Origin: SIG578 sp964508295
GTDB lineage: Bacteria; Bacillota; Clostridia; Oscillospirales; Ruminococcaceae
Assembly (NCBI GenBank): GCA_964508295.1
Contig: CAZDSQ010000082.1
Span: forward strand, 1 to 5,535
Direction: 5' to 3'
Length of the DNA stretch: 5,535 nucleotides
The position numbers were made by a program, and so were the translations under genes. Numbering within the stretch: the stretch's first letter is position 1; every line of letters starts with the position of its first letter. The notes under the pieces were generated by a model. That model had not been told where the DNA came from. It worked only from the letters and a program-made list of their open reading frames with translations, and ran no database searches. Of the stretch, positions 1-5,535 are shown piece after piece.

Positions 1-482
1 CCCGGGCCGTATAAAAGTGCGGTATCAAACGGCTGAGAAAATTCGTGAACGCCGTTTATATATATTCTAACAATAGTTTTAATCTCAGAATGCTTTTCAA
101 AAGAAACGGCAATATTTGTTAATGTTTCGGTTACAGCAGCACTTACGCTGGAGTGTATTGTGCCATCGGTAACGGTCAAACCGCCTGCGCCGTTATAAAT
201 TCCAAACAACAGGTTACCATTTATATCATATTTAGATACAAAGTATGGATTGTCCTCGGTATATCCATTGTAAAGCCTTGTATCAAACGAAATGGTGAAA
301 TAATCGGGAAGCTCTACGCCATATATTGAGATATAGCTGTTTCCGTTAAATTGTGCAACCCTTTCCTGCTCATCTCCATCGGGATGGATAAAGGAAACTC
401 CTGCAGACTCGGTTCCGTGCGAGTTGTTTCCACTAACGTCCATTACGCCGCTTTCGTTAAAGGTATAATACGCCAAAAGCTC
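1..482 (-). other. LamG/concanavalin-like domain of the giant protein, cut by window edge
   Basis: Residues 1339-1498. Recognised from ELLAYYTFNESGVMDVSGN, then VAQFNGNSYISI, YFTISFDTRLY, LLFGIYNGAGGLTV, and VRIYINGVHEFSQ near the edge. This order matches LamG-type jelly-roll domains (YYxFNE...D-x-S-G-N, F-x-G-x-x-Y, R-I-Y-x-N-G). The final strands, usually ending in a D-D-x-R-I-Y-like motif, should lie just beyond position 1. The domain is usually involved in glycan or protein contact; the actual ligand is unknown. Confidence 0.75.
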
Positions 483-3400
483 AGCGCCAGTCTGAGAATA
501 AAGGGTCTTACCCTCCGAATTACGAACATCCTGTGTTGCCGATATAATTTTATCAATCTTTACAATTTCGCCCTCGTCATTTACCTCTCCCTCAAGTTCA
601 AGGGTGTGCATTGCGGGGGCTTTTTGATTATAGGGGTCCTTTTCATCAAGTGCAGAGGTGCCTTTTGTTGCATTCTCCGTTTCAGCAAGCTCATCTTTGT
701 TTAGATCGGTAGAGCTTACAAGCTGCATTTCGTCATAGTCGTTTACGGTTTCCTCGTCACCTGCTTTTATACGGGTAAGGTTTCCAAGGCCGTCATACTC
801 GTAATTTGTGACGGTATTATCAACAACGCTGACGTTATCAAAAAGGCAGGTGCCTATCTGATAATTGTATGCAAGTGTGAGTTCTATTGCGAGCAGAGTC
901 TTGGTCTCATCTGATGAGAGCGAAAGCGAGGCAAACTGCCAATCGGTTACAAAATAGTTAAAGGCACTTTCCTGAATCTCGCTATAAGAGGTGTTTCCGT
1001 CTGCCTCCGCATAGACGAGCCTTGCTCTTATTCCGAAAAATCTATCTGGGGTATGGTCAGCGTTAGGCAGAGCATCTGCCTTTGCCCAGGCGCTTATTGT
1101 AAGGTCTCTGCTTTTAGGCTCTATATATCTATTAGTAAAGTTTATGGCCTGGGTAACGATTTTATTAGCGCTTGGATCTCCCGCTACGGCAATAGCATTA
1201 TCACCGAAGCAGGTATTATTTGTGTTTAGAGTGCCATTTCCATTCCAGAAATAAGGATTTACCGCATTTGCGGAATCGGTATAGGTTATCTCAAAGCCCT
1301 GATTTTCGGCATAATTGTAGGCATTTGCGGCAGGACCTTCTTCAAGCTGAACGCAGTCGATATATACATACTTATTCGAAATCAAAGCAAAGCAGAACTT
1401 AACCTCTTGTGTAAGGTTACTAGGTGTTGTGAAGTGAACCTCCAAGCGTTCCCAACTATTATTATTGGTTGTGCTCTGAGGGAAACTTGAAATATATTCC
1501 GTTTCACCAACAAACACAGTTAATCTACCACCGAGCTCACTCGGATCCTCATTTCTAACATAAGCAGAGAATGTATACTCTGTATTGGGCTTGAGGCTTT
1601 GCGAGCGAGCAATAGGCACGTACCACCATGAACGAGCAGACTCACCTGCATCTGTTTTCTTTGCTTTCAGGGCTTTATTTCCCGCAAGAACGCTTTCGGT
1701 TTCTGTAGCCGTGTAAATCGATGTTGTTACATAGTCAGAAAGCACTCCTGTGCCTGTCACGGACTCATTGCAATCAAACTGTGCACCACAATAATTTATT
1801 GGATTTGAATTATCTGTGGGCAAGCCAATCTCAAAACTTCCGTTAACAAGCAGATTTTCGGTACTCTTGCCGACACTTACAGTGCTTTTAATCTTATTAA
1901 AGCCGTATTTTTGGTCGCCGTTGGTCGCAGTGTTTCCGTCAAATATTAGACCACCGCTTGTATATTCTTGTTGTTCAGCACCATAAAACTCATTACCGAC
2001 ATAGGACTTACTATATGCAGAAACTGTTCTTAAATATGTATCGAACTGATAAACGGTCAGAATATCGTCGCTGTTTTCGCCGTCTTCCATTATGCCGTTG
2101 ACGCCTGGGGTACGGAAAGAGGTGGACGAGCCGTTAAAGGTCATGACCATACTCTGACCCTCTGAGGCATCTGTCAAGTCCATGGTTTCGGGAACGTTGG
2201 CATACTCTTTGAGGGTTATTTTGTTATTCTCGTAAATGAGCTTGACCATATAGCCCGAGGAAACATCGAGAACGCCTGTCAGTTTTGTTCCCGAATAGCT
2301 GAGGATGGTCTTTTTACCGTCATCGCGGGTTATCTGGGTGAGGTTTCCTGCGGTGTCATAGGAATAGTCGTTTCTCTGCAACACGTCTCCACTCTCGGTA
2401 ATCTCAACCATACATGAGATTTTGCCGTTTTCGTTTCTATCAAATGCAATACGCTCTCCGTAATCATTTGTGAAATCATAAATTTCGGCAGAGGTCGAGG
2501 AAGTGTAGTTTACATAAATACTGTTTCCATAGGCATCGGTTTTTCTGATAAGTCTATACTGATTGTCATTATAAGGAGCAAAAATGCTTGTATTTTCATC
2601 TGCGTCCTTAAGCTCAACATTGCCATTTGAAAGCTCAGTAAGTTCTATGCGCTTTCCGGTTTCATCGACGATTAATTCTACTTCTTGTTCGTTTTCGTTA
2701 ACCTCTGTGGTTTTATGGAAATAAATTTCGGTGCCATCGCTATCTATCCAGGAATAAAGATATCCTGCATCGATTAGGTCTCTATCGTACTCATCGCCAA
2801 TAAACTTACGAATTGTTTCCGAGAAGTTTGTGCTCCATTTGCCGTTCTGATATATAAGTCCGGTAGAAATGGGCATAGTGAAGCTCGGAGTAGTAAGACC
2901 CGAATGGGCATACACTACTTTTCCTGTAGCATCATTAATGTAGATAGTTCCTGCTTCGCCAACTGATGCTTCGGTATAGGTCAGATACTCTTCAACGCCG
3001 TTTGGCGAGCGGTAATCATATTCCATTCTGGGGTTAATCAGATGGACAGGCATAGCTCCAGTAGAAGCAGTTGCGGGAGGGTCATACTCCTCAAACATTA
3101 TAAATTGATCCGACCCCGGTATATAGGCATCATAGAAATATTCCGTTATATCGAATGTATAGGTAATGGTCTCATCGAATGCTGAATTATAATTCAAAGA
3201 TACATCAACAACATCATAGGGCGTGCTTTTGCCGATACTTTCCTTTTCTGCTTCGCTTGAAAAGGGGTGGTCTACAGCACGTACAGCAATTTTTTTATTG
3301 ATGCTTACATTATTATATACATCACCCGTCCACATTTGAGAGCCGTAAGATGCCGCATCAAGTTTTATATTAACTTTTTGAATGATATTGTTTGTCCAAT

Positions 3401-4496
3401 CCTCAAGGAATAAGTATATAAACCCATATACTGTATCATGTGTGTTAAAAATCGAATTATAGTATTTTCCAATATAGAGTGTATCATCATATATGCCATT
3501 ATCTTCATCATAAAGCATTGCGCGGCAGGATATACTGGTAAATCCATCCGTGGATAGTACGGGGTCAATAGTAACAGGATATGCTCTATTCTCGTCGTTA
3601 AGCCACTCTTTTGAGGGGGTAATGGTAAGGGTGTACTTATTGCCCGAGCCCGAGAGCGAAACGGCAATGTCGTTGCTCTGAGCGCCGTTTGCATCGTACA
3701 TATAGGGCGCGGCAAACTTAGCGGCCTCGTTGCCGTCAGAAAGAATTATGCTGACGGTGCGGTCGCTGTTTAAAACAGCGGTTGCCTTATTGAGTTTAAG
3801 CTCAAGCTCAAACGTCTGCTGAGCATCCTTTGTTTTGAGAATTATGTTTTCCTTGAGAGTCTTTGACTGTAAAAGATACTCAACGTCAACATCGTCATAA
3901 ATATTGTTATAGTAAAGCCCGTCCGACAGATTGTTAAGCGCGGTTACATCGTCAGAGGTTACTTTAGTTTTCTTTTTGGCAGATTTATTATCGTTTGAGC
4001 CGACAAAACCCCAGCTAAGCTTATAGTCATCGGTTTTGATTTCTACAAGCTTTTTACTGCTGCTCTTTTTTGCAAAGGTTACAGTAAAGTCGCTGGCGGC
4101 ATTTGTGTATCCGCCCGCACTTTCATCTAAAGTGAGGGTGTTGTCAATATCCAACCACTCGCCGTCATTTTCATAGTGAATTGGCTGAGGATACACAATA
4201 GCCTTATACGAGCCGTCGCTCATACGGTATTCCTTTTTGTTTTCCTCACGCAAAGAGGGGTCTTCAAAAAGGATAGTGTTTTCGTACGGCACAGTTTCTG
4301 TCGTGGCATTTTCGTTACTTGCAATCGCGTCAGATGCCGCCCAGACAAGCTCGGGCGAGATCATCTGAAACACAAGTGCAAGGCAAAGTACAAGTGAAAT
4401 TGCGGCTTTGAAAATTTTTGGTGTCTTTTTAACGGTTACTGTCATTGTCTTGTCCGCAGATTGCGGGTTGCTTGTGATTGGTATGCGCTGTGCCAT
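1..4496 (-). CDS. Giant secreted DNRLRE/RHS (YD)-repeat family surface protein, C-terminus beyond window
   Basis: One frame stays open for 1,498 codons and runs off the left edge, so the stop is not visible. The start at 4496 is chosen because AAGGAGA lies 7 bases upstream. Domain order by residue: export signal 1-53; N-terminal region about 60-300 with the family-typical motifs YRMSDGSYKA, EWLDIDNTLT, LKENIILK and YPVTIDP (306-312); degenerate DNRLRE-like segment about 312-495, followed by the typical NGVEEYLTYTEASVGEAGT stretch; YD motif YSYDTAGNLTQIT (711-723); carbohydrate-binding-like module 881-1060; second similar module about 1066-1226; YD motif YEYDGLGNLTRI (1232-1243); acidic linker 1245-1335; LamG-like domain from 1339. 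Known for the family: large exported wall or surface proteins, some ending in an RHS core plus toxin. Inferred role: surface adhesion or glycan contact, or the stalk of a contact-dependent toxin. No catalytic motif was recognised. Only two clear YD motifs are present, so the RHS core, if any, lies outside the window. Third-position GC changes sharply along the gene. Confidence 0.9.
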   Translation of the reverse strand, partial: MAQRIPITSNPQSADKTMTVTVKKTPKIFKAAISLVLCLALVFQMISPELVWAASDAIASNENATTETVPYENTILFEDPSLREENKKEYRMSDGSYKAIVYPQPIHYENDGEWLDIDNTLTLDESAGGYTNAASDFTVTFAKKSSSKKLVEIKTDDYKLSWGFVGSNDNKSAKKKTKVTSDDVTALNNLSDGLYYNNIYDDVDVEYLLQSKTLKENIILKTKDAQQTFELELKLNKATAVLNSDRTVSIILSDGNEAAKFAAPYMYDANGAQSNDIAVSLSGSGNKYTLTITPSKEWLNDENRAYPVTIDPVLSTDGFTSISCRAMLYDEDNGIYDDTLYIGKYYNSIFNTHDTVYGFIYLFLEDWTNNIIQKVNIKLDAASYGSQMWTGDVYNNVSINKKIAVRAVDHPFSSEAEKESIGKSTPYDVVDVSLNYNSAFDETITYTFDITEYFYDAYIPGSDQFIMFEEYDPPATASTGAMPVHLINPRMEYDYRSPNGVEEYLTYTEASVGEAGTIYINDATGKVVYAHSGLTTPSFTMPISTGLIYQNGKWSTNFSETIRKFIGDEYDRDLIDAGYLYSWIDSDGTEIYFHKTTEVNENEQEVELIVDETGKRIELTELSNGNVELKDADENTSIFAPYNDNQYRLIRKTDAYGNSIYVNYTSSTSAEIYDFTNDYGERIAFDRNENGKISCMVEITESGDVLQRNDYSYDTAGNLTQITRDDGKKTILSYSGTKLTGVLDVSSGYMVKLIYENNKITLKEYANVPETMDLTDASEGQSMVMTFNGSSTSFRTPGVNGIMEDGENSDDILTVYQFDTYLRTVSAYSKSYVGNEFYGAEQQEYTSGGLIFDGNTATNGDQKYGFNKIKSTVSVGKSTENLLVNGSFEIGLPTDNSNPINYCGAQFDCNESVTGTGVLSDYVTTSIYTATETESVLAGNKALKAKKTDAGESARSWWYVPIARSQSLKPNTEYTFSAYVRNEDPSELGGRLTVFVGETEYISSFPQSTTNNNSWERLEVHFTTPSNLTQEVKFCFALISNKYVYIDCVQLEEGPAANAYNYAENQGFEITYTDSANAVNPYFWNGNGTLNTNNTCFGDNAIAVAGDPSANKIVTQAINFTNRYIEPKSRDLTISAWAKADALPNADHTPDRFFGIRARLVYAEADGNTSYSEIQESAFNYFVTDWQFASLSLSSDETKTLLAIELTLAYNYQIGTCLFDNVSVVDNTVTNYEYDGLGNLTRIKAGDEETVNDYDEMQLVSSTDLNKDELAETENATKGTSALDEKDPYNQKAPAMHTLELEGEVNDEGEIVKIDKIISATQDVRNSEGKTLYSQTGAELLAYYTFNESGVMDVSGNNSHGTESAGVSFIHPDGDEQERVAQFNGNSYISIYGVELPDYFTISFDTRLYNGYTEDNPYFVSKYDINGNLLFGIYNGAGGLTVTDGTIHSSVSAAVTETLTNIAVSFEKHSEIKTIVRIYINGVHEFSQPFDTALLYGP
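768..803 (-). repeat. YD-repeat motif 2 of the giant protein
   Basis: Residues 1232-1243, YEYDGLGNLTRI, are an almost ideal YD repeat. They sit at the exit of the second jelly-roll module and are followed by an Asp/Glu-rich linker (1245-1335) that leads to the LamG domain instead of further YD repeats within the window. Confidence 0.8.
819..1301 (-). other. Second jelly-roll module of the giant protein
   Basis: Residues about 1066-1226. It follows the first module directly and shares its plan: NQGFE at the start, DLTISAWAKADA in the middle, DWQFASLSL before the last strands, and CLFDNVSVVDN at the end, matching the D-x-V-x-L/V ending of the first module. It is more divergent and lacks the E-E-G tail. 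It runs directly into a YD motif (YEYDGLGNLTRI), the usual link from such modules to RHS repeats. Ligand binding is inferred from the fold type only. Confidence 0.55.
1317..1856 (-). other. First carbohydrate-binding-like (CBM4/9-type) module of the giant protein
   Basis: Residues 881-1060. The module opens with NLLVNGSFEIG and has the mid-domain motif SLKPNTEYTFSAYVRN. It continues with SWERLEVHFTTP and closes with YIDCVQLEEG plus ANAYN. This order (N-G-S-F-E, L-K-P-N-T-x-Y-x-x-S-A-Y, W-x-x-x-x-x-x-F-T-T-P, D-x-V-Q-L-E-E-G) is characteristic of jelly-roll modules embedded in RHS-repeat proteins. Carbohydrate binding is known for related CBM4/9 families but is only inferred here, because no ligand residues can be assigned from sequence alone. 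Confidence 0.7.
2328..2366 (-). repeat. YD-repeat motif 1 of the giant protein
   Basis: Residues 711-723, YSYDTAGNLTQIT, fit the YD/RHS consensus (Y-x-Y-D-x-x-G-N-L-x-x-I). The following DDGKKTILSYSGTKLTGV resembles the remainder of an RHS unit. It lies about 150 residues before the first carbohydrate-binding-like module. Confidence 0.75.
3012..3563 (-). other. Degenerate DNRLRE-like segment of the giant protein
   Basis: Residues about 312-495, starting right after YPVTIDP, which normally precedes the DNRLRE domain in clostridial RHS proteins. It contains the typical ending TYTFDITEYFYDAY and then the PRMEYDYRSPNG transition. The strands usually seen in this domain (YIKF, AKLKLY) are recognisable only loosely (GFIYLFLEDW, IQKVNIKLDAA), and the consensus DNRLRE motif itself is not evident. 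The call rests on position and flanking motifs more than on internal identity. Confidence 0.55.
4338..4496 (-). other. Export signal peptide of the giant protein
   Basis: Residues 1-53. A basic stretch (KK at 23-24, K27, K30) precedes a hydrophobic core at about 31-46 (AAISLVLCLALVFQMI). An A-x-A-like cleavage site, VWA followed by A, lies at about 53/54. The segment before the core is about 30 residues, which is long for a plain Sec signal. An internal Met18 (codon 4443-4445) would give a more classical 36-residue signal, but no ribosome binding site is visible before it. Cys38 is not in a lipobox, because the residue before it is Leu, so a lipoprotein is unlikely. Confidence 0.8.
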
Positions 4497-4503
4497 ACTC
4501 TCA

Positions 4504-4510
4504 TCTCCTT
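4504..4510 (-). promoter_or_regulatory. Ribosome binding site of the giant gene
   Basis: On the minus strand AAGGAGA is followed by 7 bases and then ATG at 4496-4494. The strong match and good spacing fix the start at 4496 over the internal ATG at 4445, which has no purine-rich site before it. Confidence 0.85.
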
Positions 4511-4543
4511 TTTTAGTAAAAAATTACATAATATTTTAATATA

Positions 4544-4572
4544 ATAATATATAATTTGTTAAATATCGTCAA
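4544..4572 (-). promoter_or_regulatory. Sigma-A-type promoter of the giant gene
   Basis: On the minus strand the -35 box TTGACG (4572-4567) and -10 box TATTAT (4549-4544) are separated by 17 bases. Each box differs from the consensus by one base. Transcription should start near 4537, giving a leader of about 40 bases before the start codon. The surrounding region is very AT-rich, so chance -10-like matches are common, but the -35 match and exact spacing make this credible. Confidence 0.7.
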
Positions 4573-4680
4573 TAAGTCTGCAAGTTTTACATAAAAGTTT
4601 GGGAGTGATTACAAATATTACTAATGAAAAATGGTTATATTTATTTTTTTCTCTAAATATTCATAATGCCAAATACACAT

Positions 4681-4715
4681 AAAACCCGCTCAGCGACTTT
4701 GCCGAGCGGGTTTTT
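4681..4715 (-). terminator. Rho-independent terminator after the glucuronidase gene, possibly bidirectional
   Basis: CCCGCTC (4685-4691) pairs perfectly with GAGCGGG (4704-4710) around a 12-base loop. An A-run (4681-4684) and a T-run (4711-4715) extend the stem by four A-T pairs and provide a U-tract in either direction. It lies about 107 bases beyond the glucuronidase stop and upstream of the giant gene's promoter, so it separates two transcription units. The U-tract on the minus strand is short (four T), and that on the plus strand has five. Confidence 0.85.
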
Positions 4716-4790
4716 AATTTATACTATTAGTTTTCTAAAGATACGGAAGCATTTTCACCTTACTTTTTTTTAATATCCTGCCGATATTTT

Positions 4791-4816
4791 GCGGTTATAG
4801 TCGTATTTATACCCGC
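4791..4816 (-). other. Small imperfect hairpin just after the glucuronidase stop
   Basis: On the minus strand GCGG-G-TATA pairs with TATA-A-CCGC around an 8-base loop, with one mismatch, beginning 5 bases after the stop codon. No T-run follows (the next bases are AAAATATCGG), so it is not a terminator. It might protect the transcript's 3' end, or it may be chance. Confidence 0.3.
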
Positions 4817-4821
4817 TGCAC

Positions 4822-5535
4822 CTACTTTTTCGACCATCTATCTTTAATAGTAAATGCGACACTTTTCGGCTGGCGTTGCCTTGTGAAAATTCCTTTTTTA
4901 TTTCCGTCAAAACGACGTAATCCAAATGAGGTCATAAAATCAGCAAATGCCCACAAATGCTCACCTATAACAAAATCACAATCATCAAGCGCTCTGTTAT
5001 TCTCTTTATAGTATTCAATCTGATATTCCTCGGAAAAAATTACATCCGGCAGCTTATGAAAACCGGCAATCGTATCTGTGCCATACTCGGTAATCATAAC
5101 AGGCTTATGGTATTTTTCATGCCACGCTTTAAATTCGGCGGTTAATCTGGGATAAATAGATTTTAAATTTCCCAAATCATAGTACCATGAATAATATCTG
5201 TTTAAGCAAATGGCATCAAATAGATCTGCCACTTTATCCTTATCTATGCTCTGATCAGTTACATTTACAATAGGCCTTGTTTTATCTAATTGACGTATGT
5301 GTAATACTACTTCTGTAAAATATTCCAGAGCATTATCATCTTTTGTCTGTGCCTCATTAGCAACACTCCACATAATTACGCAGGGATGATTTTTATCGCG
5401 CTGATAAAGCTCAGTTAGCACATCCTTGTGGTGCTTCAGGGTTTCATCATCAACCGAGCCGGTTTGAAAAACCGTCCTGCTATCCCAAAAATTCATGCCA
5501 ACCGCAGGAACCTCATCAATAATCAAAAATCCCTG
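4822..5535 (-). CDS. uidA: Beta-glucuronidase, GH2 family (C-terminal part, 5' end beyond window)
   Basis: This enzyme hydrolyses beta-D-glucuronides to free glucuronic acid and an aglycone. The frame is open to the right edge (QGFLIIDEVPAVGMN), so the 237 residues seen are only the C-terminal part of the GH2 TIM barrel; E. coli GUS is 603 residues. Visible landmarks by residue in this fragment: IDEVPAVGMN 6-15; acid/base Glu61 in WSVANEA, equivalent to E. coli Glu413; NRYYSWY 112-118; nucleophile Glu150 in ITEYGTDT, equivalent to Glu504; GEHLWAFADF 191-200; and GNKKGIFTR 211-219, whose Asn212 and Lys214 match E. coli Asn566 and Lys568, which bind the glucuronate carboxylate. Spacings (89 and 62 residues) agree with E. 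coli (91 and 62). These residues favour glucuronidase over galactosidase. The segment after VGMN is about 9 residues shorter than in E. coli, where the active-site Loop 1 lies. The protein ends at RWSKK with no C-terminal extension. Any signal peptide would be outside the window. Confidence 0.95.
   Translation of the reverse strand, partial: QGFLIIDEVPAVGMNFWDSRTVFQTGSVDDETLKHHKDVLTELYQRDKNHPCVIMWSVANEAQTKDDNALEYFTEVVLHIRQLDKTRPIVNVTDQSIDKDKVADLFDAICLNRYYSWYYDLGNLKSIYPRLTAEFKAWHEKYHKPVMITEYGTDTIAGFHKLPDVIFSEEYQIEYYKENNRALDDCDFVIGEHLWAFADFMTSFGLRRFDGNKKGIFTRQRQPKSVAFTIKDRWSKK

Larger units (their letters stand above)
4497..4821. other. Intergenic region between the two genes
   Basis: These 325 bases hold, from right to left, the small post-stop hairpin, an AT-rich stretch with no recognised content (4716-4790), the terminator hairpin, about 108 bases of AT-rich DNA (4573-4680) containing one imperfect palindrome, the promoter, and the leader with its RBS. 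I found no believable short gene, tRNA or riboswitch here. The only start-like site after the glucuronidase stop encodes five residues. Confidence 0.8.

Noticed and set aside
351..704. Plus-strand open frame of 117 codons
   Set aside because: It lies opposite the LamG and linker coding sequence of the giant gene, has no RBS, is cysteine- and isoleucine-rich and matches no family. It is a shadow frame.
1220..1402. Plus-strand open frame of 60 codons
   Set aside because: It is antisense to the boundary between the two jelly-roll modules, with no supporting signal.
3365..3715. Minus-strand open frame of 116 codons in another frame
   Set aside because: It overlaps the giant gene out of frame, and its composition is unlike a folded protein. 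The main frame here carries family motifs such as YPVTIDP.
4383..4385. Cys38 as a lipoprotein attachment site
   Set aside because: The context is SLVLC, with Leu at -1. A lipobox needs Gly, Ala or Ser there, and the Cys sits inside the hydrophobic core instead of at its end.
4176..4397. Plus-strand open frame of 73 codons
   Set aside because: It is antisense to the signal-peptide and N-terminal coding region and has no RBS or recognisable content.
1..4496. Possible frameshift or pseudogene in the giant gene
   Set aside because: Complete hand translation gave no internal stop, and family motifs stay in one frame from the start to the window edge.
4741..4768. Possible short peptide gene after the glucuronidase (AAGGTGAAAATG on the minus strand)
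   Set aside because: It would encode only five residues before a stop and lies between the gene and its terminator; there is no evidence that it is functional.
4957..5145. Plus-strand open frame of 62 codons
   Set aside because: It is antisense to the glucuronidase catalytic region, which is clearly the real gene.

Overview
The window looks like part of a genome from a gut-type Clostridia (Bacillota). Three things support this: the adjacent beta-glucuronidase, a strong AGGAG ribosome binding site with an AT-rich sigma-A-like promoter, and a very large exported protein of the DNRLRE/RHS-repeat kind that is common in Clostridia. I cannot name a genus from the sequence. Both genes are on the minus strand and both run off the window.

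Layout, in the direction of minus-strand transcription (right to left). Positions 5535 to 4822 hold the C-terminal 237 residues of a GH2 beta-glucuronidase with both catalytic glutamates and the N-x-K glucuronate-recognition motif. Positions 4821 to 4497 are an intergenic region. It contains a small hairpin just after the glucuronidase stop, a strong terminator-type hairpin with A/T tails on both sides (4681-4715), a well-formed promoter (4544-4572) and an RBS (4504-4510). From 4496 to the left edge there is one uninterrupted reading frame of 1,498 codons with no stop in the window. I translated it through by hand.

The giant protein has an export signal and an N-terminal region typical of clostridial DNRLRE/RHS-repeat surface proteins. 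A degenerate DNRLRE-like segment follows, then a YD-repeat motif, two consecutive carbohydrate-binding-like beta-sandwich modules, a second YD motif, an acidic linker and a LamG/concanavalin-like domain that reaches the window edge. By family analogy, an RHS core and possibly a variable C-terminal toxin would lie beyond position 1. That part is not visible and is inference.

The terminator and the separate promoter indicate that the two genes are independent transcription units. One releases glucuronic acid from conjugates, while the other is probably a cell-surface or secreted glycan-contacting protein. Nothing in the window shows a direct functional link. The most interesting signal is the mosaic third-codon-position composition of the giant gene. 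It switches between about 60-70% and about 30% GC3, and some switches fall at domain edges, as if modules had been exchanged by recombination. No RNA genes, CRISPR arrays or insertion sequences were seen.
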